Positions 9,361 through 17,954 of a stretch of DNA of 64,000 nt are shown piece after piece. Position 1 is the stretch's first letter, and each line of letters opens with the position of its first letter. The stretch comes from an uncultured Bacteroidota bacterium (GTDB lineage: Bacteria; Bacteroidota; Bacteroidia; Bacteroidales; UBA12077). The notes under the pieces are model-generated. The model made no database searches, had not been told where the DNA came from, and worked only from the letters and a program-made list of their open reading frames with translations. The position numbers were made by a program, and so were the translations under genes. The stretch covers positions 1 to 64,000 of the forward strand of contig CAJXLK010000015.1 in assembly GCA_913055635.1 (NCBI GenBank), given 5' to 3'.

Positions 9361-9393
9361 ATCACCCTGCTCAAGAGTGGGGTGATTTTTTTT
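9361..9393 (+). terminator. intrinsic terminator of the betaine operon
   Basis: ATCACCC (9361-9367) pairs with GGGTGAT (9380-9386) and is followed by a run of T residues to 9393. Confidence 0.85.
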
Positions 9394-9415
9394 ATTCCAT
9401 CTCCCATCTTTTTCT

Positions 9416-9423
9416 TAATTTTG
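9416..9423 (+). promoter_or_regulatory. possible -7 box upstream of gpmI
   Basis: TAATTTTG matches TAnnTTTG right after the preceding terminator, which would give gpmI a leader of roughly 180 nt. I see no known RNA motif in that leader. Confidence 0.4.
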
Positions 9424-9607
9424 AGGGCTTTGATGTCAACCAAACCTATGTTGGGTTGTTTTCCACAATGGAAGACTTACTGAGGGTACCTGGAACCAAC
9501 CCCACAAGATGAGCGGGCCGAATCGTTCAAAGACATTGGCCTGTTTTGGTTTTTAAGGGCCCTGGGCAAAGGTTGGAACAGAATATAAATCCAAAAAATT
9601 TAACACT

Positions 9608-11134
9608 ATGGCAGCCAATAATAAAACCATTTTAATGATCCTCGATGGATGGGGGATTGGAGAGAACAGTGAACGCAACGTCATTTACACGGCCAATACA
9701 CCGACAATGGACCGGTTGCAGAAGGATTATCCCACCTCACAGCTTCAGACATCCGGCGAATATGTGGGTTTACCCGAAGGGCAAATGGGCAATTCCGAGG
9801 TGGGCCACCTCAACCTTGGTGCCGGGCGCATTGTTTACCAGGATTTGGTGCGCATCAATAAAGCCATTGAAGATGGTACGTTTGACCAAAATCAGGTACT
9901 CAGGGATGCCTTTCAATACGCCCGCGACAACAATGCCGGGGTTCATCTGCTCGGGTTGGTCTCTAACGGAGGCGTCCATTCCTCGCATAAGCACCTCTAT
10001 AAGCTGGCCGATATGACCGGCGATTACGGACTGGATAAGGTTTACATCCATGCCCTGACCGATGGAAGGGACACGGATCCATACAGCGGCAAAGGTTTTA
10101 TTGAGGATCTGCAAAATCACCTGAATCAATCCAATGGACAGATTGCCTCCCTGGTGGGGCGTTTTTACGGAATGGACCGGGATAAACGCTGGGAGCGAAT
10201 CAAACAGGCCTATGATCTTTTTGTATACGGTAAGGGCAAATCCACCCACGACGTGGTCCATGCCGTTCAGGAGTCTTATGATGAGGGGCTGACCGACGAA
10301 TTCATCAAACCCGTGGTGGTTACCGATGACAACGATCACCCCGTCGGTACCATCCAGGAAAACGACGTGGTGATTTGTTTCAATTTCCGTACCGACCGCC
10401 TGAGGGAGATCACCATGGCTCTAACCCAGCAGGATATGCCCGAACACGGGATGCAGACCATGCCCCTGTACTATCTGACCATGACCAAATATGACGATAC
10501 CTTCAAGGGCATCCGGGTGATCTATGAAAAGGAGAACATCCGAAATACCATGGGCGAGGTGATGGCTAAAAACCATAAAAAACAACTGCGCATCGCTGAA
10601 ACAGAGAAGTACGCCCACGTAACCTTCTTCTTTAGCGGCGGCCGGGAAGAGGAGTTTGACCAGGAAAAACGCATCCTCATTCCTTCCCCCCAGGATGTGA
10701 AAACCTATGACGAAAAACCGGAGATGAGTGCCTTTGAGGTGCGCGATGCCGTGGTCAAAGAGATGCAAAATCAGGAGATGGATTTTATCTGCCTGAATTT
10801 TGCCAATGGCGATATGGTTGGTCATACCGGTGATTATGAGGCCATCCGTAAAGCCATCGAAGCAGTTGACTCCTGTGTGAATGATGTGGTGGAGGCAGCC
10901 CTGGCCAACGGATACACCCCGCTGATCATTGCCGACCATGGCAATGCCGACAACGCCCGCAATGACGACGGCAGTCCCAATACTGCCCATTCAACCAACC
11001 CGGTGCCCTGTGTTTTGGTCTCAAACCAGTATCAAAGCATAAACAACGGCATCCTGGCGGATGTATCACCCACCCTGCTCAAGATCATGAATATAGAGCA
11101 ACCGGAAGATATGACGGGAAAAAGTTTGGTCTGA
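9608..11134 (+). CDS. gpmI: 2,3-bisphosphoglycerate-independent phosphoglycerate mutase
   Basis: A 508-residue cytoplasmic glycolytic enzyme interconverting 3- and 2-phosphoglycerate with two metal ions (usually manganese). The first metal Asp13 is in LDGWG, and the catalytic serine that is transiently phosphorylated is Ser63 in GNSEVGH. Also present are [26 protein letters not shown], the metal motif ADHGNAD and the C-terminal HSTNPVPCV. The length is normal for the family and the gene stands alone. Confidence 0.97.
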   Translation: MAANNKTILMILDGWGIGENSERNVIYTANTPTMDRLQKDYPTSQLQTSGEYVGLPEGQMGNSEVGHLNLGAGRIVYQDLVRINKAIEDGTFDQNQVLRDAFQYARDNNAGVHLLGLVSNGGVHSSHKHLYKLADMTGDYGLDKVYIHALTDGRDTDPYSGKGFIEDLQNHLNQSNGQIASLVGRFYGMDRDKRWERIKQAYDLFVYGKGKSTHDVVHAVQESYDEGLTDEFIKPVVVTDDNDHPVGTIQENDVVICFNFRTDRLREITMALTQQDMPEHGMQTMPLYYLTMTKYDDTFKGIRVIYEKENIRNTMGEVMAKNHKKQLRIAETEKYAHVTFFFSGGREEEFDQEKRILIPSPQDVKTYDEKPEMSAFEVRDAVVKEMQNQEMDFICLNFANGDMVGHTGDYEAIRKAIEAVDSCVNDVVEAALANGYTPLIIADHGNADNARNDDGSPNTAHSTNPVPCVLVSNQYQSINNGILADVSPTLLKIMNIEQPEDMTGKSLV

Positions 11135-11375
11135 TCCATTTCAGAGTCAACAGGCAATACTGAACAGAGGCCTCAATAATGAATAAGGATGGTTGAATGC
11201 ACTTGGAGGGGCATGCTTCTGGTTTCCAGGGTAAAACCTGAATCATGCCCCATTTGTTTGACCCGGGAGCCCCCTGAACCGGTAGCCATGAAGCAATATC
11301 CCGGAAACCTGAAAAGTGTACAACCTTCAGCATTGACATGATGCCCTATAAATAAAGACTGAAACATCGAGAAAG

Positions 11376-11957
11376 ATGGTATTGATTGGAAATACGCTGG
11401 TAAGCCTGGATCTTATTGAAGAACAGTTTGTTTGTGACCTGCCCCGGTGTAAAGGCATGTGCTGTGTGGATGGTGAGGCCGGGGCACCGGTTGAGGAGGG
11501 GGAAGGAGAAATCATGGCCAGGCTGATACCCGCAATAAAACCCTACCTGACCGAAAAGGGCTGGCAAACCATACAGCAACAGGGCGCTGTTGTGCGCGAT
11601 CGCGATTCGGAGTTGGTAACGCCCCTGGTGTCAACTGAAGAATGTGCCTACGCTTATTTCGAAGATGGCATCGCCGGGTGTGCCATCGAAAAAGCTTATT
11701 TTGACGGCATTGTCAACTTCCGCAAACCCATATCCTGCCACCTGTACCCGGTAAGGGTTAAAATGATGAGTGGCCTGGAAGCCCTCAATTACCACGAATG
11801 GCATATTTGCGATCCTGCCCGCCACAAAGGCAAAGAGCTAGGGGTGCCGGTATTCCGCTTTGTCAGGGATGCCCTGATCAGGCGTTATGGCGAAGCCTGG
11901 TACCGCGAACTGGAGAAGACAGCCGAAGCTTATTACCAAAAACAAAAAACGCGCTGA
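11376..11957 (+). CDS. DUF3109 family cysteine-rich protein
   Basis: A 193-residue protein of the DUF3109 family, common in Bacteroidota and of unknown biochemical role. Conserved cysteines are visible as CDLPRCKGMCC near residue 20, then EECAYAY, AGCAIEKAY, KPISCHLYPVR and HICDPA, a pattern that suggests an iron-sulphur or zinc site, as in the related YkgJ proteins. No signal peptide or membrane span. The start ATG has only a weak ribosome-binding site, as is usual in this phylum. Confidence 0.88.
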   Translation: MVLIGNTLVSLDLIEEQFVCDLPRCKGMCCVDGEAGAPVEEGEGEIMARLIPAIKPYLTEKGWQTIQQQGAVVRDRDSELVTPLVSTEECAYAYFEDGIAGCAIEKAYFDGIVNFRKPISCHLYPVRVKMMSGLEALNYHEWHICDPARHKGKELGVPVFRFVRDALIRRYGEAWYRELEKTAEAYYQKQKTR

Positions 11958-12020
11958 CCATCCTTTTCCTGCCCCCTTATTTGGGCACGTTTTACCCCCG
12001 GAGGTACTTACCAGATAAGT

Positions 12021-13373
12021 TTATGCTTCTTTAATTTCCTTGAGCAACTTCGAAGCCTCTGTTTCTTCCAGCTTAGGGGTAAAGTTATCCACAATGGCCT
12101 TAATTTTCTGATGAGAAGCATCTTCCAGGTGAAAAATGGTATCTTTGCCCAGGTGTTCCAGCTTTTCCATCACAAAAGCAATGGTCAGGTTGTCCACATC
12201 CTGGCCGGGCTGATAAGCCCTTTCCTTGGTGTTGGGGCTGATGATTTCCGATAGTATCCGGGCCTCTACCAGTTCGAACAGTGTTTTGCGCACCAGCCGG
12301 ATAGGGATTTTCAATTGCTGGGCAATTTGTTCCGCGGTTAAAGGATTTTCTGCTTTTACAAAATTGTGCACCAGCTTATGGGTGATGATCAGGGCAATCA
12401 CCTTTTTGCTGTAGGTGCTCATGCTTTTGATGTCCGATTCGAACTCATATTGTTTGAGGTTTTGTTCGGCGAAGGCGATTTCGGCCCCGAACAGCACGAT
12501 CCGCCAGCTGATTTGCAGGCCAATGATGAAAAGAGGCAGGGCGGCAAAGCTTCCATATATGGCGTTATACCTTGAAACACCCACCTGAAAGTGGATGAAC
12601 AGGTTTTGGGTGATCACAAAGGCGGTGCCAGCCACCAGCCCGCCGATCAATGCCGAACGGAACCGCACTTTTGTATTGGGCATAAAAGCATAGAGAAAGG
12701 TGAACAGCAACCATATCAGGACATAAGGAATCAGTTGAACCAGGGTCAGGATTATGTCCTGGAAGAACCCAATGAGCTGAATTTCAGCTGTTATGGCCTC
12801 AATTTGGGTACGGATGAACACCATGGCACTGCTGGAGACGATCACCACAATGGGGCCGATCAGCATCAGCGACAGGTAATCGCTGAATTTGCGAAACCAG
12901 GAGCGTGATTTGCGGATTTGCCAAATGGCGTTGAAGGAACTTTCTATATTGGAGAAAACTTTGAGCACCGACCACAGCAAAATGACCAGGCCAATGCCTA
13001 CGATGATGCCCCCGCTGGTATTATCGAGAAAAGAGTTGGCAAAATCGATGATCCGGGTCACAATTTCCTCCTGGCCCACCATATCCAGGCTGGTAAAGTA
13101 TTGTTTGATTTGGGTCTCCAGGTAAGCCTTCAGGCCGAATCCCTTGGCAATGCCAAAGGCCAGTGCTACCACGGGCACCACGGCCAGCAGGGTGAAAACG
13201 GTCAGGGCCGAAGCCCGCAACCCAATCTTGTCTTCATTAAATCCTCTGACGGCCAGGGCGATCACCCGCAATAATTTATACCACATCCGTTGGCGGCCCG
13301 ATCGGTTGGTCAGGGCCACCGACCAAAGGGTGGAGTTAAAAAACATCTTTAGTTGGTTGAAGGTGTATCTCAT
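12021..13373 (-). CDS. YihY/BrkB family integral membrane protein
   Basis: A 450-residue inner-membrane protein of the YihY/virulence factor BrkB family, formerly misnamed RNase BN. About six hydrophobic spans lie between residues 55 and 310 (including ALTVFTLLAVVPVVALAFGI and FSDYLSLMLIGPIVVIVSS). Unlike the shortest members it has a cytoplasmic C-terminal tail; residues ~330-395 resemble a winged helix (LTAEQIAQQLKIPIRLVRKT), followed by an acidic end. The molecular function of the family is unsettled. It converges with the DUF3109 gene. Confidence 0.88.
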   Translation of the reverse strand: MRYTFNQLKMFFNSTLWSVALTNRSGRQRMWYKLLRVIALAVRGFNEDKIGLRASALTVFTLLAVVPVVALAFGIAKGFGLKAYLETQIKQYFTSLDMVGQEEIVTRIIDFANSFLDNTSGGIIVGIGLVILLWSVLKVFSNIESSFNAIWQIRKSRSWFRKFSDYLSLMLIGPIVVIVSSSAMVFIRTQIEAITAEIQLIGFFQDIILTLVQLIPYVLIWLLFTFLYAFMPNTKVRFRSALIGGLVAGTAFVITQNLFIHFQVGVSRYNAIYGSFAALPLFIIGLQISWRIVLFGAEIAFAEQNLKQYEFESDIKSMSTYSKKVIALIITHKLVHNFVKAENPLTAEQIAQQLKIPIRLVRKTLFELVEARILSEIISPNTKERAYQPGQDVDNLTIAFVMEKLEHLGKDTIFHLEDASHQKIKAIVDNFTPKLEETEASKLLKEIKEA

Positions 13374-13443
13374 ATTGGCCTTCTTTTTTTGGAGTCTACT
13401 GTAAAAATAACAAATAATGGGTTCCCTTGGGGCAATTTGTTGT

Positions 13444-13451
13444 TAAATTTG
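13444..13451 (+). promoter_or_regulatory. possible -7 box for the uracil-DNA glycosylase gene
   Basis: TAAATTTG matches TAnnTTTG 20 bp before the TTG start at 13471, which supports that start. Confidence 0.4.
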
Positions 13452-13470
13452 GTCCATTGACTTTGGAACC

Positions 13471-14232
13471 TTGGAATCCGTCAGCGATCAAATAAGGGCC
13501 CTCAATGAGCGGGAGCGCCGTTGCCAGCGGTGCCGGTTACGTCACACGCGCACCCAGGTGGTGGTTGGGGAGGGGCATCCGCGGGCGTGGTTGATGTTCA
13601 TTGCCCAGGCCCCCGGCCGAGAGGAAGACCGTCAGGGGCGTATGTTCCTTGGCCCATCCGGTGAGGTGTTGAACCGGCTTTTGCGGGATGTTGGCTTTAG
13701 CCGGGAAGAGGTTTATATGACCAATCTGCTGAAGTGTTTTCTCCCAAACTGCCGCAAGCCACGGAATGATGAGATTGAGGCCTGCCGCATTTACCTGGAC
13801 CAGGAAATAGCCCTGGTCAATCCCTGGCTGCTGGTTCCCCTGGGGTATCATCCCACCAAAAACATCCTTCAAAAGTACGGCCTGGCCGTTCCCAACCGGC
13901 ATGATTTTCCCGGGCTTTTCGGGCGTTTGATGTTGGCCGGGCGCCGCAAGATATTACCCCTGCGCCACCCGGCAACAGTGGTCCACCAAAGTGCCCGCTA
14001 TGATCAGCTGAAAGCAAATTACAAAAAGCTCCATGTTATGGCACAAACCTGCAAATGGTATGAAGTGTGCCCCATGCGGCACTTTTACGAACAGGGCAGA
14101 TTGAACAAATACTGGATCGACCGCTACTGCCACGGCGATTGGGAAAGTTGTGTGCGCTTTCAGATGGAAGAGCGCAATGAGCCTCATCCCGACAACATGC
14201 TGCCCGACGGCTCAATCGACCATAACCTTTAG
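13471..14232 (+). CDS. family 4 uracil-DNA glycosylase with extra C-terminal Cys4 region
   Basis: A 253-residue DNA repair enzyme that removes uracil from DNA. Four cysteines at 18, 21, 89 and 105 have the C-x2-C...C-x15-C spacing of the [4Fe-4S] cluster of family 4 enzymes. The active-site region AQAPGREEDRQGRMFLGPSG and the HPATV motif are present. Residues ~190-253 extend beyond the usual end and contain C194, C200, C220 and C227 in a conserved-looking block (CPMRHFYEQG, YCHGDWESC, PHPDNMLPDG). The start is TTG at 13471: an in-frame stop lies at 13444 and no ATG is available before the first cluster cysteine. Confidence 0.9.
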   Translation: MESVSDQIRALNERERRCQRCRLRHTRTQVVVGEGHPRAWLMFIAQAPGREEDRQGRMFLGPSGEVLNRLLRDVGFSREEVYMTNLLKCFLPNCRKPRNDEIEACRIYLDQEIALVNPWLLVPLGYHPTKNILQKYGLAVPNRHDFPGLFGRLMLAGRRKILPLRHPATVVHQSARYDQLKANYKKLHVMAQTCKWYEVCPMRHFYEQGRLNKYWIDRYCHGDWESCVRFQMEERNEPHPDNMLPDGSIDHNL

Positions 14233-14276
14233 TTTTGGCCCCAGCATAGCTGGATCTTGATAACCCGCTTCAGTGA

Positions 14277-14363
14277 ACCCCGCTTAGCGGGGTGCTTTTT
14301 TCTGACCCCGCTTTTTTGACCCCGCTTAGCGGGGTGCTTTTTTCTGACCCCGCTTAGCGGGGT
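14277..14363. repeat. palindromic repeat array (ACCCCGCTTAGCGGGGT), terminator-like
   Basis: Three exact copies of the 17-bp palindrome lie at 14277-14293, 14319-14335 and 14347-14363, with a half copy at 14305-14311. Each is a seven-pair GC stem with a TTA loop. The first two are followed by GCTTTTTT, so they should act as intrinsic terminators for the upstream glycosylase gene. The linker differs from those at the other two arrays (19.98 and 60.84 kb). Confidence 0.9.
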
Positions 14364-14532
14364 GCTTACCCCCTCAAGACATCCCCTGACGCATGAGGCT
14401 TTCCCGCACTTTGTTTAATCCTCTGTTAAACCCTTGCCATCCATTTTTAAACAAAAAGGTCCCTGTATTGTTAGAAAGTATTATCAACCTTAATAATGAA
14501 CCAGATGATGTTTAACTTTAAAGGAGGAACCA

Positions 14533-15618
14533 ATGTTTAAGGAATACGATCCATTAAAGAACAAGCTCTTCAATGTAATGGATAAGGATGGTCACATCGT
14601 CAACGACAAATGGATGCCACAGATCAGCGATGATCAGACCCTGAAGGCATACCAGCAGATGATGTTTGCCCGCAAGGCTGATTTGATGACAGTTTCCTAT
14701 CAGCGGCAGGGCAGGATTTACACTTATCCTCCGAACTATGGTCAGGAAGCCATTGCCGGCGGATTGGCCCAGGAACTTAGAGAAAACGACTGGGTGGTAC
14801 CGGCCTACCGGGAGCTTGGGCTATGGCTGGCCAAAGGAGCAACCCTCAAAGAAGTCTTTCTCTATTTTATGGGCTATGAAGATGGCTCGCGTTTTGAAAA
14901 TGCCACCCATCTGCTGCCGGTTTCGGTACCCATTGCCTCGCAGTTGCTTCATGCTACCGGCATTGGTTATGAGGTGAAGTACCATAAAAAGGACGAGGTG
15001 GTCTACACCTTCGTCGGAGATGGCGGAACTTCAGAAGGCGATTTCCATGAGGCCCTCAATTACGCGGCAGTATGGAAGGTACCGGTGGTTTTTGTGATTC
15101 AGAACAACCAGTATGCCATCTCCTTCAACGTTAAAAATCAAACATCTTCCCAGAACCTGGCAGTCAAGTCGGTGGCTTATGGCCTAAAGAGCATCCAGGT
15201 GGATGGCAATGATTTCTTTGCCATGACCCGCGTAGCTCAGGAAGCGGCCAAGACCGCCCGTGAAAATCAGGAGCCTGTATTGATTGAAGCCTTGACCTAC
15301 CGCAAAGGGGCGCACACCACATCGGATGATCCCTCCAAGTACAGAAGCAAGGAAGAGGAGCAGGAATGGGAGGAAAAAGATCCCATGAAGCGCCTGAAGG
15401 GTTATCTCACCGGCAAGCAACTGTGGAATGATCAGCAGGAGGAGGAGCTTGACCAGCAATACAAGAAAGAAGTGGAACGGCAGTTTGAGGAAGCTGAAAA
15501 TTACGGGGATTATCCCCTGGAGGATGTCTTCAAGTATCAGTATTCTGAAATGCCTGATATACTTAAAAAACAAATGTATGCGCATCAGAAATTCTTAAAA
15601 TGGAAGGAGGGCCAATAA
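14533..15618 (+). CDS. pdhA: 2-oxoacid (pyruvate) dehydrogenase E1 component, alpha subunit
   Basis: A 361-residue thiamine-diphosphate enzyme subunit that decarboxylates the 2-oxoacid. The ThDP/Mg motif GDGGTSEGDFHEALNYA...QNNQ is at about residues 162-195, and the phosphorylation-loop-like YRKGAHTTSDDPSKYR at about 257-272. Overall it most resembles the Gram-positive type PdhA, so pyruvate is the likely substrate, with branched-chain 2-oxoacids the alternative. A strong ribosome-binding site (AAAGGAGG) precedes the ATG. The beta-subunit ATG directly follows its stop, giving one operon E1alpha-E1beta-E2-E3. Confidence 0.92.
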   Translation: MFKEYDPLKNKLFNVMDKDGHIVNDKWMPQISDDQTLKAYQQMMFARKADLMTVSYQRQGRIYTYPPNYGQEAIAGGLAQELRENDWVVPAYRELGLWLAKGATLKEVFLYFMGYEDGSRFENATHLLPVSVPIASQLLHATGIGYEVKYHKKDEVVYTFVGDGGTSEGDFHEALNYAAVWKVPVVFVIQNNQYAISFNVKNQTSSQNLAVKSVAYGLKSIQVDGNDFFAMTRVAQEAAKTARENQEPVLIEALTYRKGAHTTSDDPSKYRSKEEEQEWEEKDPMKRLKGYLTGKQLWNDQQEEELDQQYKKEVERQFEEAENYGDYPLEDVFKYQYSEMPDILKKQMYAHQKFLKWKEGQ

Positions 15619-16596
15619 ATGAGTGTAATGACGCTTGTTAAAGCCATTAATAATGCTTTAGACATTAAGCTCAACGACAATAAAGACGTCGTACTTTACG
15701 GCGAAGATGTCGGATATGAAGGCGGCGTTTTCCGCGTAACTCAGGGTTTGCAACAAAAATACGGTGTAGAGCGGGTTTTTGATTCCCCGCTTGCTGAATC
15801 GGGAATTGTAGGAACGGCTGTTGGCATGGCTGTGGCCGGAATGAAACCGGTGGTAGAAATGCAGTTTTCGGGTTTTGCCTATCCCGCTTTCAACCAAATG
15901 ATCTCCCATGTAGCACGCATGCGCAACCGCAGTCGGGGGCGGTATACTTCATCGATGGTCATCCGCATGCCTTATGGCGGCGGCATCAAAGCCCTGGAGC
16001 ACCACAGTGAAAGCATGGAAGCCATCTATGCCCATATACCGGGTCTGAAAGTGGTTATACCATCCACCCCGCATGACGCCAAGGGTCTGTTGATATCAGC
16101 CATTGAAAGCGAGGACCCGGTCATTTATATGGAGCCCAAACGCATCTACCGGGCGGTTAAGCAGGAAGTATCCGAAGATAAGTTCAACGTGGAGATTGGC
16201 AAGGCCAATGTGGTCCAGCAGGGCAAGGATGTGACAGTGGTCAGTTACGGGGCCATGATGCGCGATACGCAAAAGGCATTGGCAATGGCCAAAAAAGCTG
16301 GTATATCCGTGGAACTCATTGACCTGCGCACGATTTATCCCCTGGATGTGGAAACCATCGCCCAGTCCATCAAGAAAACCGGAAGGATTGTCACGGTGGC
16401 CGAAGCCCCCACCAGCTTTGGCATTGGTTCGGAAATCACCGCCATTGCCAATGACGAAGCCTTCCTTCACCTGGAAGCCCCGCCAAAACGGGTGACAGGC
16501 TTTGATACGATTGTCCCCCTGCCCCAGGGTGAACACCATTATATGCCATCTCCCGAGAAGATTTATCATGAAATTGAAAAAACCGCCAAATTTTGA
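15619..16596 (+). CDS. pdhB: 2-oxoacid (pyruvate) dehydrogenase E1 component, beta subunit
   Basis: A 325-residue partner of the alpha subunit. Typical motifs are GEDVGYEGGVFRVTQGL, the FDSPLAESGIVGTAVG segment that binds ThDP across the interface, MEMQFSGFAYPAFNQ-like sequence, and the C-terminal transketolase domain with DLRTIYPLD and VAEAP. The start codon abuts the stop of the alpha gene, so equal expression by coupled translation is likely. Confidence 0.93.
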   Translation: MSVMTLVKAINNALDIKLNDNKDVVLYGEDVGYEGGVFRVTQGLQQKYGVERVFDSPLAESGIVGTAVGMAVAGMKPVVEMQFSGFAYPAFNQMISHVARMRNRSRGRYTSSMVIRMPYGGGIKALEHHSESMEAIYAHIPGLKVVIPSTPHDAKGLLISAIESEDPVIYMEPKRIYRAVKQEVSEDKFNVEIGKANVVQQGKDVTVVSYGAMMRDTQKALAMAKKAGISVELIDLRTIYPLDVETIAQSIKKTGRIVTVAEAPTSFGIGSEITAIANDEAFLHLEAPPKRVTGFDTIVPLPQGEHHYMPSPEKIYHEIEKTAKF

Positions 16597-16602
16597 TTCA
16601 TT

Positions 16603-17916
16603 ATGAGACATGTATTTAAATTTCCAGATATAGGTGAAGGCCTGGAAGAGGGTACGATAGTGGAGTGGTATGTATCGAAGGGACAGCAGGTTGAGTCGGG
16701 CCAGTCCCTGGTTCAGGTTGAAACCGACAAGGTAACCACCGATATTCCTTCCCCGAAGGATGGCACCATAGTAGCCATGTACGGGAAGGAAGGCGAGACC
16801 ATCAATGTTGGTGATCCGCTGGCTGAGATTGAGATAGAAGGGGTAGAGGGTGAACAAGCCCAGGAGGAGGCACAGCAGGAGCCGGCCGGTCCTTCTCAGG
16901 AGGGTGTTGAAGAGGAAGAAGGAGCCGGTGTAGTTGGAACCATTGAGGTGGCCGGTGAAGGTAGTCATCTGCCCTCCAGCCAGGAAGGCCTGGAAGCGAA
17001 GGAGCAGGCCGGCGAAGAGGCCAAACCCCGTAAGAAAGCACTGGCTACGCCGGTGGCCCGGGCCCTGGCCAAAGACCTGGGCGTGGACATCAACAACATC
17101 ACCGGTACCGGCCCGGGTGGACGCGTGATGAAACAGGATATCCATGATTACGCAGCCAAAGCCACTGCCAAAGCCTCTGAGAAAGCCGCTGCCCCTGCCG
17201 CAGCTGAGCCCGAACAAACCGTTGAAGTGGAAGATCTGACCCAGATCCGCAAGACCATCGCCAAAAATATGACCCGTTCCAAACAAAACGCGGCCCACAT
17301 GACGGTGATGGATGAGGTCGAAATATCTGAACTGGTCAGGATCCGCAATAAATACAAGGAAAAATACAAGGACCGCGGGGTCAAGCTCAATTACCTGCCT
17401 TTTGTCCTGAAGGCAACTGCCCTGGCCCTCAAAAAGCACCGCCAGCTCAATGCTGAGATGGACCTGGACAACGACCGGATGCTCTTTAAACGGTATTACA
17501 ACATCGGCATCGCCGTTGATACCGAAAAAGGCCTGGTGGTGCCGGTAATCCGCAATGTGGATCAGCTCACCATCTTCGAACTGGCCCAAAAAACCGCTGA
17601 GATCGCTCAAAAAGCACGAGACGGCGAGTTAACCATGGAGGACATGAAGGAAGGAACCTTTACCATTACCAGCTATGGCTCCATTGGCGGACAGTTCGCC
17701 CAGCCGGTGATCAATTATCCCCAGGCTGGCATTTTGGGTGTGGGAAGGATCCTGAAAAAACCGGTCGTCAATGATCAGGACCAGATCGTACCGGGCCATA
17801 TCCTGCCCCTGTCCATGTCGGTGGATCACCGCATCGTCGATGGCGGGGAAGTATCCCGTTTTTTGAATACCATGATGCAATACCTGGGTGACCCCATAAC
17901 CCTGATTATGGAGTAA
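16603..17916 (+). CDS. pdhC: dihydrolipoamide acyltransferase (E2)
   Basis: A 437-residue E2 core protein. It has one N-terminal lipoyl domain with the lipoylation lysine K43 in VETDKVTTDIPSP, an Ala/Glu/Gly-rich linker (~80-145), a peripheral subunit-binding domain (ATPVARALAKDLGVDINNIT, ~146-185), a second flexible linker, and the acyltransferase domain from ~215 to the end. The active-site motif is DHRIVDGG with His409 and Asp413. It forms the complex core to which E1 and E3 attach. It starts six bases after the E1beta stop. Confidence 0.94.
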   Translation: MRHVFKFPDIGEGLEEGTIVEWYVSKGQQVESGQSLVQVETDKVTTDIPSPKDGTIVAMYGKEGETINVGDPLAEIEIEGVEGEQAQEEAQQEPAGPSQEGVEEEEGAGVVGTIEVAGEGSHLPSSQEGLEAKEQAGEEAKPRKKALATPVARALAKDLGVDINNITGTGPGGRVMKQDIHDYAAKATAKASEKAAAPAAAEPEQTVEVEDLTQIRKTIAKNMTRSKQNAAHMTVMDEVEISELVRIRNKYKEKYKDRGVKLNYLPFVLKATALALKKHRQLNAEMDLDNDRMLFKRYYNIGIAVDTEKGLVVPVIRNVDQLTIFELAQKTAEIAQKARDGELTMEDMKEGTFTITSYGSIGGQFAQPVINYPQAGILGVGRILKKPVVNDQDQIVPGHILPLSMSVDHRIVDGGEVSRFLNTMMQYLGDPITLIME

Positions 17917-17954
17917 ATGCAAGTTGAACAAAGTATAAAACAGATCTTTTGACT

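Noticed and set aside
16096..17610. A 504-codon minus-strand frame across E1beta and E2
   Set aside because: It is antisense to two well-supported genes and has no domain of its own.
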